Positions 1 to 7,814 of a stretch of 33,652 nucleotides of DNA are shown here, piece by piece. The stretch is from contig JAFPWZ010000055.1 in the NCBI GenBank assembly GCA_017412625.1, forward strand, positions 1 through 33,652, given 5' to 3'. Source of the stretch: Methanomicrobium sp. Lineage in GTDB: Archaea; Halobacteriota; Methanomicrobia; Methanomicrobiales; Methanomicrobiaceae. The notes below the pieces were generated by a model that was not told the origin of the DNA, did not search any database, and saw only the letters and a program-made list of their open reading frames with translations. A program made the translations under genes and the position numbers. How positions within the stretch are numbered: the stretch's first letter is position 1; every line of letters begins with the position of its first letter.

Positions 1-136
1 GAAGTTTTGCATCTTTGGGAAGGTTGCGCATTACCCCCGAACAGATATGGCTGTAATAGGTATTGCCCCCGCTTTCGTCATATCTGCTGTCGTAGATATC
101 CGCCACCTGATCGTAATGAGATGCAACCTTCGTCAT
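1..136 (-). CDS. class I SAM-dependent methyltransferase, N-terminal part only
   Basis: The first 45 residues of a protein that runs off the left edge of the window. It begins MTKVASHYDQVADIYDSRYD and continues to a segment ending NLPKDAKL. This is the usual opening of small SAM-dependent methyltransferases, in which a 'hYDxxAxxYDxxY' helix precedes the motif I glycine loop; motif I itself lies outside the window. The ATG overlaps the TGA of the upstream RFC-like gene as ATGA, so translation is probably coupled and the gene is the last visible one of the NMD3-to-RFC operon. Substrate cannot be judged. Methyltransferase identity is inferred from the N-terminal pattern only. Confidence 0.6.
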   Translation of the reverse strand, partial: MTKVASHYDQVADIYDSRYDESGGNTYYSHICSGVMRNLPKDAKL

Positions 137-1137
137 TCTCTATCGAAAACTTCCGTTATTATTCTTGAAATCATAGCATTTATCTGTAAGTATTCATTCT
201 GTGCGGTGCAGAGGGAAAAATCCGTGTCCGAAAGAATAACCGTGAGAGTTTCGTCGTTATACTCGCGTTTTGCGGTATTTTTCAGCTCCGCGATAAGTTC
301 GCGTCCGGAAAGGCCGTATTCGAGCATTATCATCTCGGCAATCTCGCAGGATTTCTTCAGATCCTTCTTGCGCATGGTCGCAAAGAGGGCATAGGCAATC
401 GCCGATACCTCCGAGTTCGTGAGATCGATAATGTCGGTATCGCCGTTTGCGACAAATGCCTCGAGGAACATTATTGCCTTTCTCAGATCGCCTTTAGAGA
501 CCTTTGCTATCAGTTCCACGGTGCCGCTGTCGACGGCACCTTCCGAGATTCCCTCTTTTTCGAGAATTTCGGTAAGGTGGGCGACAATCTCCGAGGAGCT
601 CAGCGGCGCGAAGAAGAGCGGCAGACACCTTGACGCAATCGGCGGAATTATCGCCGTCTGCTGCCTTGCGATGAGGATAAAGCGGCATGTCCTGCTGTAT
701 TTCTCCATCGTCCGCCTCAAAGCCGCCTGTGCGTCGAAGGTAAGCTCCCCCGCATCCTCGAATACGATTATCTTGAACTCCGCGTTGAAAGGCTTCATCG
801 AGGCATACCACTTGACGATATGCTTGAAATTCGCAATCAGGCTCTCATCGGGCTTATACAGATGCTTGAATCCGCCTTCCTTCTCGAGCCATGTCTTGCC
901 CTGACGAAAGAGCGTGCCCGCGGGAATTACGGTGACGTTCGTTATGAAAGCGTCGTCGCCGTAAACCGCTTTGGCAAGGCATTCCATCGCACAGCTCTTT
1001 CCGTTACCGTGCGGTCCGAAGAATATCATATGCGGGATGTTCTTCCCGTCGGCGAAATTTTTGATGTGCCCGATTACTTCGGTCTGCCCGCGTATTTTAT
1101 CAAAAGAATCGGGTCTATACTTTTCTACCCAGAGCAT
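133..1137 (-). CDS. divergent replication factor C small subunit (RfcS2-like AAA+ clamp loader)
   Basis: A 334-residue AAA+ protein that opens with the RFC hallmark WVEKYRP. It has a Walker A loop GPHGNGKS (residues 41-48), an arginine-finger SRC motif (169-171) and RFC-like helical C-terminal domains. It resembles the canonical small subunit encoded at 10037-11017 but is clearly a separate paralog. Where the canonical protein has LFLDEADAL, this one has IVFEDAGEL (124-132), so the Walker B aspartate, the catalytic glutamate and the following aspartate are all changed. Some Methanomicrobia and haloarchaea are known to have clamp loaders with two kinds of small subunit, and this is probably the second kind, perhaps with weak or no ATP hydrolysis (inference). 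Its start overlaps the end of the phosphopantothenate synthetase gene by 23 bases, and its stop overlaps the methyltransferase start. Confidence 0.85.
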   Translation of the reverse strand: MLWVEKYRPDSFDKIRGQTEVIGHIKNFADGKNIPHMIFFGPHGNGKSCAMECLAKAVYGDDAFITNVTVIPAGTLFRQGKTWLEKEGGFKHLYKPDESLIANFKHIVKWYASMKPFNAEFKIIVFEDAGELTFDAQAALRRTMEKYSRTCRFILIARQQTAIIPPIASRCLPLFFAPLSSSEIVAHLTEILEKEGISEGAVDSGTVELIAKVSKGDLRKAIMFLEAFVANGDTDIIDLTNSEVSAIAYALFATMRKKDLKKSCEIAEMIMLEYGLSGRELIAELKNTAKREYNDETLTVILSDTDFSLCTAQNEYLQINAMISRIITEVFDRE

Positions 1138-1861
1138 TGGAAAGATTCTCCATGATTGAGGTCACTGCCGAATCCAGCAGTTTCCCGTTATCGTGGTTTT
1201 TGATGAGTTCGTCAGCAGCCGCACCGTTGCCCTTAAGCTCTTTTACGGCGGCGGTAATGTTCGGAAGCGCTCTCGTGAGTTCGTCGCAGATTGTAAGTGT
1301 GGCGGTCTTTGCCGTCCTTGACAGGGGATTTAAGTCAATTGTGATGACTTTCTTGCCCATGCCGATGAGCGCCTCGCATCTGTCGCCGTCCTCGAGGGGA
1401 ACGAGCACGACATCCGCGGAGTAGATGCCGTCGCGGGTGCAGAGTCCGCGGTCGTGAGAGAGCGGAACGAGGCGTTCCACGGGTCCGGTATGGACATCCA
1501 CGCCGTTATCTCTCAGAAGTTTTTCAATCTTCAGCATCCTCTCTTCGGTTCTGTGAAAGAGGTTTATCTCAACCATCGCACCCGATTCCTTCTGCAGATC
1601 GCGGATAAGGTCCGCGGCAAGCGCCGCCGTGTTGCCGTTGACCGAGATTACCGCCCGTTTTGCGTTTAAAAGCATCGCCGCCGCCGTCCTTTCGGCAAGC
1701 AGTGCGGTATCGGTCGTCTTTTCGCCGATAAGATAATCAAAGGCTTCCCCGCGTCCGTGTGATCCGACGCCTTCCATTGCGACGATTTTTTCCCATGCCG
1801 CTTCCGCTATCTTTTCGCGTCTTACCAGCGATGCATATCTCGGGTGATCTTTCGGTATCAT
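1115..1861 (-). CDS. PPS: 4-phosphopantoate--beta-alanine ligase (archaeal phosphopantothenate synthetase)
   Basis: A 248-residue protein of the archaeal COG1701 type. It joins 4-phosphopantoate to beta-alanine with ATP to give 4-phosphopantothenate, replacing bacterial PanC and CoaA. It begins with the family-typical IPKDHPRYASLVRREKI, then has GVGSHGRGEAFDYLIGE near residues 31-47 and a conserved segment around residues 75-90 (VISVNGNTAALA) that belongs to the nucleotide-binding core. Length is normal for the family. It follows pantoate kinase after a 108-base gap, so it may have its own promoter as well as read-through. Its 3' end overlaps the RFC-like gene. Together with the pantoate kinase and CoaBC next to it, it supplies three consecutive steps of CoA synthesis. 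Confidence 0.9.
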   Translation of the reverse strand: MIPKDHPRYASLVRREKIAEAAWEKIVAMEGVGSHGRGEAFDYLIGEKTTDTALLAERTAAAMLLNAKRAVISVNGNTAALAADLIRDLQKESGAMVEINLFHRTEERMLKIEKLLRDNGVDVHTGPVERLVPLSHDRGLCTRDGIYSADVVLVPLEDGDRCEALIGMGKKVITIDLNPLSRTAKTATLTICDELTRALPNITAAVKELKGNGAAADELIKNHDNGKLLDSAVTSIMENLSNALGRKV

Positions 1862-1969
1862 ATTTTATCCCTTAAAATTACGGATATTGCCTCTCGGCAT
1901 TTGCTTACTTTGTATGTAACTTATCAGATATTAGGATATTTTATCCCCGAAAAACGGGTCAGGAATCCG

Positions 1970-2827
1970 TCATGTCTTGTTCTGCGAGACGAAGCCGTTG
2001 TGCGACATCTTCATCATATAGACATCGCCGAATTTCGAGAGGATGCCGGGCGCTTTCTCGCCGTAGGCAAAGACACCGTTGCCGAGCATTGTCATGGATG
2101 CGGGTATGTTCCTGAGTGCGCATTCATCGAGGACTTCCCGTACCTTATCCGAGATGAGTCCCGAATTCTCGGCGAACTCACGCGATATTCTGAAGAAATC
2201 TTCCGGCGATTTCGGGCATTCGTCGCGGAAGGCATCGCTTATCCTTTTCATCGCGTCCGGATTTTTCAGAACGGTGTCCGTCCTCAGCGGTCCGAACGTG
2301 ACCGTGGAGATTGGTTTTTCCATATCGTAGCGGCGGATTATCTTTCCGTGTATTCCCGGGGTTTTGCGGCAGATATAGCCGCCGTTCATGCATGCGGCGA
2401 CGTCCCCGAGCCCCGTCTTGAAATGAATCTCGGTGCTGTTTGCGACTTTTGCGATATCTTCGTCGCTCATCTTCAGGTCGAAGATGTCGGATACGGCTTT
2501 TAAGGACGCGAGCAGGGATGCCGCACTCAGACCGAAACCAGAACTCATCGGCAGAATGCTTTTCGTGGTTATCTCCGCGGTTATTCCGAGGGACCGCATT
2601 GCGTATTCTATAACGTTCGAGCCGTAGATCTCGGCGACGGCATTGCCGCTTCTGTCGACATAGCAGATCTTTACGGATAACTCGTCGGATTTCTTTGCTT
2701 CGGCAAAAACACCCTCGCTTATCACGATTCCGCCGCCGACGCTCGAAGGATTCCCTTCGCCGTCGGGCATCTGTCTGAACCATCCGGAGATATGTCCGGG
2801 GCAGAATGTCAGAGCAGTCTTTTCCAT
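1970..2827 (-). CDS. PoK: pantoate kinase (GHMP family)
   Basis: A 285-residue GHMP-superfamily kinase of the archaeal COG1829 type, which phosphorylates pantoate to 4-phosphopantoate. It opens with the family signature FCPGHISGWF (residues 8-17) and has a glycine/serine-rich ATP loop LPMSSGFGLSAASLLASL at about 92-109, matching the GHMP PxxxGLxxSAA motif. A glycine-containing C-terminal segment, MTMLGNGVFAYG, fits GHMP motif 3. The start ATG lies inside the end of coaBC (19-base overlap), which indicates translational coupling. The product feeds the neighbouring phosphopantothenate synthetase. The overlap and gene order make the assignment firm even though GHMP kinases as a group are hard to tell apart. 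Confidence 0.9.
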   Translation of the reverse strand: MEKTALTFCPGHISGWFRQMPDGEGNPSSVGGGIVISEGVFAEAKKSDELSVKICYVDRSGNAVAEIYGSNVIEYAMRSLGITAEITTKSILPMSSGFGLSAASLLASLKAVSDIFDLKMSDEDIAKVANSTEIHFKTGLGDVAACMNGGYICRKTPGIHGKIIRRYDMEKPISTVTFGPLRTDTVLKNPDAMKRISDAFRDECPKSPEDFFRISREFAENSGLISDKVREVLDECALRNIPASMTMLGNGVFAYGEKAPGILSKFGDVYMMKMSHNGFVSQNKT

Positions 2828-4026
2828 ATTTCCCCCGCCGTTTCTTCTTTTGTTCCGCTGACTTCAGTAACCCCGTCTTTTGTGTGCAGCCGGTATCTGC
2901 CGCAGTCCGCCCCCATATTCTCGGCACCGTTTGCGCAGACAAGGTCAATCCCTGCGGCAACCATCTTTTCCGCCTTTTCGTCGGCATCGTCGCCGAGTTT
3001 GAATGCCGCTATCTTTGCGTTTTTCGCCGATGCCGTTGATTCGAGTGCGCTTACGACTTCGTCGAGGATCTTTGGAAGCGGCAGGAGTTTTATCGAGATA
3101 TCCTTGTTTGACGGGATTTTGCCCGCAATCTTTTCGGGTTTGTAGTCCGATATCGCCGCCGAACTTATGTAGAAGTCGCAGCCGTCTTTAATTGCGCTTA
3201 AGACGGCGGTCCGCATGTCTTCGGCGCTCTCCGTAATCACGTTCCTTACAAGCGCGACCTCATCGCCGCTGTGGACATAGGTGACGTCCGCACCGAGTCT
3301 GTAGGCTTCGAGTGCAAGTTCCCGCCCCATTCTGCCGCCGGAACGCGTCGTAAGCACCCTGACGTCGTCGAGAGCCTCGCGGCAGGCTCCGCCCGTAATA
3401 ATCACTTTTTTGTTCAGAAGAGGTTTGTTTCCGACCGCACGTTCGACTTCGAGGATAATCTCGTCATTCGATGCGAATTTGGCCTTGTTCTCAGCCATGA
3501 AAGGATCGACGAAAGAAATGCCGTAACTTTTCAGTTTTCGGATGTTTTCGACCACCGCGGGATGATTATACATGCTCTCGTGCATTGCCGGCGCGATTAC
3601 AACCGGCATACCCCTGCCGATTGCCGTCGTCGCAAAGGTGGTTACGGGCGTGTCGTCGATTCCGCAGGCAATCTTCGAGATTGTATTCGCCGTTGCCGGC
3701 GCAATAAGGAGCACGTCACCGATTCCGCCTATGCCGCAGAACTTCACATGCTCTATATTACCGCTTATCTTCGTAATCGTCTGCGTATCACAGGCATACG
3801 TCACGGCATCGGGCGTAATGATACCCGTTGCCGCCTCGCTCATAACCGCCTGAACCTTTGCGCCTTTCCTTCTTAGTGCCCGTGCAAGTTTCACGACCTC
3901 GACAGCGGCAATACTGCCGGTAATCGCCAGCACAACGGTTTTCCCTGCAAGAGTCTGCCTTATTCCGTCGCCGAAGGGAACCCCCGATCCCGCATCATTA
4001 CCGGATTCTTTACCCTCACCATTCAT
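2809..4026 (-). CDS. coaBC: bifunctional phosphopantothenoylcysteine decarboxylase / phosphopantothenate--cysteine ligase
   Basis: A two-domain Dfp-type enzyme of 405 residues. The N-terminal flavoprotein decarboxylase domain shows LAITGSIAAVE, a conserved histidine in NIEHVKF, LLIAPATANTISKIACGI and PAMHESMYNHP, the archaeal form of the substrate clamp. The C-terminal ligase domain starts at KKVIITGGACREALDDVRV and has the nucleotide-binding TTRSGGRMGRELA. I chose the ATG at 4026 because it overlaps the TGA of the upstream tRNA-enzyme gene as ATGA; a start ten codons earlier is open but would extend well into that gene. Residues 1-25 before the flavin fold are poorly conserved in character. 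It is coupled to pantoate kinase downstream. Confidence 0.93.
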   Translation of the reverse strand: MNGEGKESGNDAGSGVPFGDGIRQTLAGKTVVLAITGSIAAVEVVKLARALRRKGAKVQAVMSEAATGIITPDAVTYACDTQTITKISGNIEHVKFCGIGGIGDVLLIAPATANTISKIACGIDDTPVTTFATTAIGRGMPVVIAPAMHESMYNHPAVVENIRKLKSYGISFVDPFMAENKAKFASNDEIILEVERAVGNKPLLNKKVIITGGACREALDDVRVLTTRSGGRMGRELALEAYRLGADVTYVHSGDEVALVRNVITESAEDMRTAVLSAIKDGCDFYISSAAISDYKPEKIAGKIPSNKDISIKLLPLPKILDEVVSALESTASAKNAKIAAFKLGDDADEKAEKMVAAGIDLVCANGAENMGADCGRYRLHTKDGVTEVSGTKEETAGEIWKRLL

Positions 4027-4901
4027 GGCAATAACACATCCGAGACAATATGCCATCTGTGCGGCGCGTATTTCTTTACCCTGTTTACCGATATCTCAGC
4101 CCCATCGGCGTCAAAACCGGACTCGCCCAAAGCCGCACGGATGGTATCCGTAATATCATCTATGCTGTGCACATGTAAAATACCACCCTGTTTCATATGC
4201 GGCAGAATGTCGGGGAGCATGTCCTGCGACTCGAAGTGGCCCATGAATGCACGGTCGTATTTTCCTTTGAGCAGATCGCGGCAATCCCCGCATTCCGCAT
4301 CGACTCTGCCGGAAACGCCGTTTAACTCCGCGTTTTTCACAAGGTAACCGCAGGATATCGGGTTAATCTCCATTGCGTGAACTTTTGCCCCCGCGATTGC
4401 CGCAGGGAGCGTGAAATAGCCGATTCCCGCGAACATGTCCGCAATCCTCTCGCCGCTGCGCGTCATCTTTGCCATTCTGGTCTTTTCGTTGCGGTTGCCC
4501 ATCGAGAACATGACCTTTGAGGGATCGAGAGTGTATATGCAGCCGTTTTCCTTATGGCAGACCTCGTGCGTCTCGCCGTAAAGCACCTCGACAATCGGGG
4601 TTCGCTTTATGCCTTCGTATCCTTTGAGAAGCAGGACGCAGGCGGGTTTCTGCCATTCGATAAGACTCTCCAGTTCGTCTTCGGAGGGCATCCGGTAGTG
4701 AATCAGAGCCGTATCGCCGATCATCTGATACCCGGTTCCGCGGTATTTTTTCGGCGGATTGAGCTCGCAGTCATAGTCAAAGCCGTCTTTTACGGGAACG
4801 TATGCCTTTCCCGCGTCGACAAAGGTGCGCCTTGTCGGATCAACCCATTCCCCGCCTTGCGTGGCGTTGAGTTTATCCGCGGGAATGATTCTGACGTGCA
4901 T
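4023..4901 (-). CDS. taw2: Trm5/Tyw2-family tRNA-modifying enzyme, probably Taw2 (wybutosine pathway)
   Basis: A 292-residue class I SAM-fold protein of the Trm5/TYW2 family, which acts on G37 of tRNA-Phe. The segment VMFSMGNRNEKTRMAKM leads into the SAM loop ERIADMFAGIGYFTLPAA, followed by AMEINPISCGYLVKNAELN and GDCRDL. Three features point to Taw2, the aminocarboxypropyl transferase of wyosine synthesis, over Trm5: the FSxGN-type motif, RAFMGHFES where Trm5 has an NLP-type motif, and the late GGILHVHS. I chose the ATG that gives MHVRIIPADKL; the frame is open 35 codons further up, but that region lies inside NMD3. It sits 26 bases after NMD3 and overlaps coaBC by ATGA. Trm5 remains the alternative. 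Confidence 0.78.
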   Translation of the reverse strand: MHVRIIPADKLNATQGGEWVDPTRRTFVDAGKAYVPVKDGFDYDCELNPPKKYRGTGYQMIGDTALIHYRMPSEDELESLIEWQKPACVLLLKGYEGIKRTPIVEVLYGETHEVCHKENGCIYTLDPSKVMFSMGNRNEKTRMAKMTRSGERIADMFAGIGYFTLPAAIAGAKVHAMEINPISCGYLVKNAELNGVSGRVDAECGDCRDLLKGKYDRAFMGHFESQDMLPDILPHMKQGGILHVHSIDDITDTIRAALGESGFDADGAEISVNRVKKYAPHRWHIVSDVLLP

Positions 4902-4927
4902 GACAAAAGAGAAAAAATGTTTAATCC

Positions 4928-5971
4928 TTATCCGACGAAGATTATCCTCTCGTTGCTTGGATCGCGGAGGAATCTGACTCTGTCTCCCGCGTAGATCTCG
5001 TGCCACGGGTAGATGATGACCTCGATATTCTCATAGGTCTTGGGATCGAGGATTGCGGCGGTATCGCCGTTTATGTATATAACGGTGGAGTGCTCCGAGT
5101 CCGCGACATTGCCTATCTTTCGTCCTTCCGGCTCATCCTTGGAGATCTTCGTGGAGCCGTCCATGAGATCGAAGTACTGGACAAGGTTGCCTTCGGTTCC
5201 GCGAATCTCGTAGTATCTGCCGTTGTTTTCGAAGACGTCGCCTTTCTGATATTTCGGCAGTCTGACCAGATACGTTATGCGGTAGACCTGTTTGCCGTTC
5301 TTTTCGCCGATGAGCTTGGGGTGACGGGTTATTTTGCCGCCGAGCTCCTTTGTCAGAGCCTTGGAGACAAGCTCTCCGAGATTGTGGCTGGAGATGATTA
5401 TGTCCATGCCGTCTTTGTTCTCCTCGATATCGGTTATGAACGAGAGTCTTTCGCCGTGCCTCTGGACCTCGTCCTCGACCCTGTGCGCGATATCCACGGC
5501 ACTGTTGCGCTCGTATTCGTCGGGTTTTCTGCCTTCGGCGCGGAGCTGGATGGTTCCCGCATAGTATCCGCCGGCATACCTGCTGCACCGGTCGCACTGC
5601 TCTCTCGACCAGAGAATAAGGACATTGACGTCCTTTTCGACGGGAACGCCGTAGATCTTGCCCTGCACGTTTACCCTGACCGAGGTTCTGTTGGGGCTGG
5701 GGTCATGGTGCCTTATCTCGACGCTCAGTGCATGGACGTCCTCGTGGACGTGAATCGAGTTGAGCGCAATCTCTTCTATGAGTTTTTCGCGGTCGAGCGC
5801 GCAGTCTGACCACGTATTCTGGTGTTTGAGCGATCCGCAGGTAGGGCACTGCACGCAGGGCACTCTGGCGTCATGCGTGATCCACTCGACCGCGGCTGCT
5901 TTGCATCTGTTGCAGAGACCCCCCTCGCTGGGTCCTCCGCACTTAGGGCATATATTCTGTCTTATATTCAT
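4928..5971 (-). CDS. NMD3-family ribosomal large-subunit protein
   Basis: A 347-residue archaeal NMD3 homolog (COG1499). The N-terminus has paired zinc ribbons: CPKCGG..CNRC (residues 9-23) and CVQCPTCGS (39-47). The middle contains VEWITHDARVPC, the basic-aromatic stretch VNVLILWSREQCDRCSRYAGGYY and YAGTIQLRAEGRKP, all typical of NMD3. A C-terminal SH3/OB-like region ends AGDRVRFLRDPSNERIIFVG. In eukaryotes NMD3 is the adaptor for 60S export; archaeal versions keep the ribosome-binding part and lack an export signal, so a role in 50S maturation or subunit joining is likely. It is the first gene of the long minus-strand operon, which links ribosome and tRNA functions with CoA synthesis. Confidence 0.92.
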   Translation of the reverse strand: MNIRQNICPKCGGPSEGGLCNRCKAAAVEWITHDARVPCVQCPTCGSLKHQNTWSDCALDREKLIEEIALNSIHVHEDVHALSVEIRHHDPSPNRTSVRVNVQGKIYGVPVEKDVNVLILWSREQCDRCSRYAGGYYAGTIQLRAEGRKPDEYERNSAVDIAHRVEDEVQRHGERLSFITDIEENKDGMDIIISSHNLGELVSKALTKELGGKITRHPKLIGEKNGKQVYRITYLVRLPKYQKGDVFENNGRYYEIRGTEGNLVQYFDLMDGSTKISKDEPEGRKIGNVADSEHSTVIYINGDTAAILDPKTYENIEVIIYPWHEIYAGDRVRFLRDPSNERIIFVG

Positions 5972-5995
5972 GATAATTCGGTATTTCGGTTCTTT

Positions 5996-6042
5996 GATTC
6001 AAAGGATTAAAGGATACATGGGATTTAAAGATTCACGGGATT
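5996..6042. repeat. short periodic GATT repeat between NMD3 and the DUF424 gene
   Basis: Five copies of GATT and one GATA occur at 5996, 6005, 6013 (GATA), 6022, 6030 and 6039, that is every 8 or 9 bases. The run ends at the DUF424 stop codon and lies in the 70-base gap before the NMD3 start on the minus strand. It looks like slippage-derived intergenic DNA. A regulatory role is not shown. Confidence 0.5.
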
Positions 6043-6329
6043 CAGAGTATCTGGACGTGGGGAACGCCGCCGATCTTTATGCAGGCGTCGGCGTCGATGA
6101 TTCCCGCTTCGACTGCAATTGCGATAACCCTCTCGCCGGCAAGGTTTGCCACGGAGACTTTCTTAAGTGCTCTCAGAAGTTCGTCGCGGTCCGCGAGTTC
6201 GGTTCCGTAGAACTTATCGGATATGTCCAGTTCAAGGTCGCCTTCGGTAAACTTCCGGTTTATGAGTTCCCTGTCGCATGCCGCGAGTAGTTTGTCGACT
6301 CCGTCTATCCTGTAAACCTTCAGATACAT
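6042..6329 (-). CDS. DUF424 family protein
   Basis: A 95-residue archaeal protein of the DUF424 family. It opens MYLKVYRIDGVDKLLAACDR and has the typical pattern ELINRKFTEGDLELDISDKFY followed by a helical middle and the GGVPHVQIL end. The family is widespread in Euryarchaeota and often found beside translation genes; here NMD3 follows 70 bases downstream. Its biochemical function is not established to my knowledge. The ATG at 6329 is preceded at a suitable distance by a TATA element, so the mRNA is probably leaderless or nearly so. Identification is from sequence pattern only. Confidence 0.8.
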   Translation of the reverse strand: MYLKVYRIDGVDKLLAACDRELINRKFTEGDLELDISDKFYGTELADRDELLRALKKVSVANLAGERVIAIAVEAGIIDADACIKIGGVPHVQIL

Positions 6330-6354
6330 CTCTGCATTACTATTGGTGCTGTTT

Positions 6355-6364
6355 GATTATACAA
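6355..6364 (-). promoter_or_regulatory. TATA-type promoter of the DUF424 gene
   Basis: On the minus strand TTGTATAATC is centred about 30 bases before the DUF424 ATG, which would put transcription start within a few bases of the start codon (leaderless). The rest of the 121-base gap up to the TatD-like gene holds no gene that I can support. Confidence 0.5.
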
Positions 6365-6450
6365 GTGTCTGTGAAGGGGTCGGTGCCCTGAAAACCGCTG
6401 ACGAAAAAACGCGGCTGACCAGCCTTGAACAGCGTCGGCAGGAAATGCCG

Positions 6451-7296
6451 TCAAAGCTCGATATCCACGGAATATATCTTTTCGGGCGCGATCTTATGGA
6501 TGCGGACGGCATCCTCGAGGGTAATTGCGCCCTTCTCGAGGAGTCTTCTCGTGAACCGCGGGACCGACTTCGGACCGATAACCGATCCCGGGCGTGTCGG
6601 GTCGTCCATATAGTCGCTCTCCATTGTAAAGTAGCGGTTTTCTCTCGCAAACTTCGCTGCAAATTCCGCAATGCCGTCATATTTGGCTATGAAAGAGGGT
6701 GAAAGCGGCGTGTCGTTCTCAGCGAAATGCTTGACGACGCGGCAGGGGTCCATGCCGGCGCTCCTTGCCATATCGGCGACATCGGCGCAGGGACCTGTCT
6801 CCGCGTGTATCTGAAGGGCGCAGCCGCAGTCTTTTGCAAGTTCGAGCGAATGCATGAGTATTCTGTTGGATGCCGCCCATACTTCATCCTCTACGGGATA
6901 GTGGGGTCTGCCGCTCTTGAGCGCAACGGCATCACCTTCGGCGACATATTTTGCGGCAATATCCATGCCCCCTTTCATTATCTCCTCGATCTCGGGCAGT
7001 GTCATGGACGTCTGTGCCGCAATCTTCGTTATCTCGGCGGGATGAACCCCCAGAACGGCGAAGACCGTGAGACCCGTACCGCGTATCGATTCCGCGGCAT
7101 CAAGGGTGTTCCCGAAGACTTTCCGGAAATCTTCGGCACTGTGCGGAACAATTCCGAAGGTCCACGACGGCAGCGAGACCGCAAACATATGCGTGCCGCC
7201 GGCGTTCCTGAAATCCGTTGCCGCCTTTACTCCGAGACCGTTTATTGTATCGATATGGATATGATCGTCGGTTATCGGTATCTCGTCTAAGATCAT
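6451..7296 (-). CDS. TatD-like metal-dependent hydrolase (TIM barrel)
   Basis: A 281-residue amidohydrolase-fold protein. The N-terminal metal motif DDHIHID (HxH) follows the first strand. Further on come FAVLGVHPAEI, ALKSGRPHYP, a second-metal histidine in LQIHAETG, another in VVKHFAEND, and ESDYMDDPTRPG with the catalytic aspartate. This matches the COG1099 group of TatD-related archaeal hydrolases; the substrate is unknown, though TatD relatives include DNases. I chose the ATG that gives MILDEIPITDDHIHID; a TTG six codons earlier (7314) is also open. No good Shine-Dalgarno is visible, and the tandem TATA-like repeat lies just upstream. The end is 121 bases before DUF424, which has its own promoter. 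Confidence 0.78.
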   Translation of the reverse strand: MILDEIPITDDHIHIDTINGLGVKAATDFRNAGGTHMFAVSLPSWTFGIVPHSAEDFRKVFGNTLDAAESIRGTGLTVFAVLGVHPAEITKIAAQTSMTLPEIEEIMKGGMDIAAKYVAEGDAVALKSGRPHYPVEDEVWAASNRILMHSLELAKDCGCALQIHAETGPCADVADMARSAGMDPCRVVKHFAENDTPLSPSFIAKYDGIAEFAAKFARENRYFTMESDYMDDPTRPGSVIGPKSVPRFTRRLLEKGAITLEDAVRIHKIAPEKIYSVDIEL

Positions 7297-7329
7297 TTGA
7301 AGAATCTGTCCCAAAAATGTGTATTACGG

Positions 7330-7373
7330 TTATATTACTGTTATATTACTGTTATATTACTGTTATTTTACTG
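7330..7373. repeat. 11-base tandem repeat forming a ladder of TATA-like boxes
   Basis: Four 11-base units: TTATATTACTG exactly three times and TTATTTTACTG once, with degenerate flanks on both sides. On the minus strand each unit reads CAGTAATATAA, so an A/T box recurs once per helical turn directly upstream of the TatD-like gene. The block fills most of the gap between that gene and mptD. It may act as a multiple or curved promoter, or be simple slippage. Confidence 0.85.
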
Positions 7374-7395
7374 TTACATCACGTTTATATCCCGA

Positions 7396-7761
7396 TTATA
7401 TCTCTTCCAGACTGAGAATCTTCATCATAGGATAATCGTTTTCGAGTTTAAGCTCGGCAACGCACTTTGCGCCCTCATAAACCGTTGTTATGCGGACTTC
7501 GAACATCTTTCCGGCAAGTTCGCTGTATCCGAACGAGTTTATGACCATCATCTCGGTGTGAATCTTCACTTTTATGTCCGTGACATACGGCTGGAGTCCG
7601 ACGGCATTCTCGATTGCCTTCTCGACCGAAGCCGCGGTCTTGGGGGATATCGGCGTCCCTACCCACTGGTGATAGAGTGCGCCGAGTTTTATGCCCGCCT
7701 CAAAGACTGCCTGTGCTTTGTTGTCTGGCGACGTATTTTTGTCTGCTTTATCTGCGCTCAT
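7396..7761 (-). CDS. mptD: archaeal dihydroneopterin aldolase (MptD)
   Basis: A 121-residue protein of the MptD family (formerly DUF372), which converts 7,8-dihydroneopterin to 6-hydroxymethyl-dihydropterin in the synthesis of tetrahydromethanopterin and archaeal folate-like cofactors. The strongest signature is the N-terminal FEAGIKLGALYHQWVGTPIS (about residues 20-39), followed by KTAASVEKAIENAVGLQPYV and a beta-rich C-terminal half ending LKLENDYPMMKILSLEEI. The first 18 residues are polar and variable. It lies 53 bases after the MCM gene on the same strand, so it may be the last gene of an rfcS-mcm-mptD transcript. The function fits a methanogen. Confidence 0.88.
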   Translation of the reverse strand: MSADKADKNTSPDNKAQAVFEAGIKLGALYHQWVGTPISPKTAASVEKAIENAVGLQPYVTDIKVKIHTEMMVINSFGYSELAGKMFEVRITTVYEGAKCVAELKLENDYPMMKILSLEEI

Positions 7762-7814
7762 ATCTTGTCCTTAAACTGTTTTCAAAGCCTGATATAAAAT
7801 TCTTTATCCTATTC

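Noticed and set aside
1945-1960. Small hairpin CCCG-AAAAA-CGGG after pantoate kinase as terminator
   Set aside because: Four-base stem with no T-run on the transcribed strand; too weak to call.
6343-6702. Plus-strand frame covering the gap between DUF424 and the TatD-like gene
   Set aside because: Mostly antisense to the TatD-like gene, no ribosome site and no known pattern.
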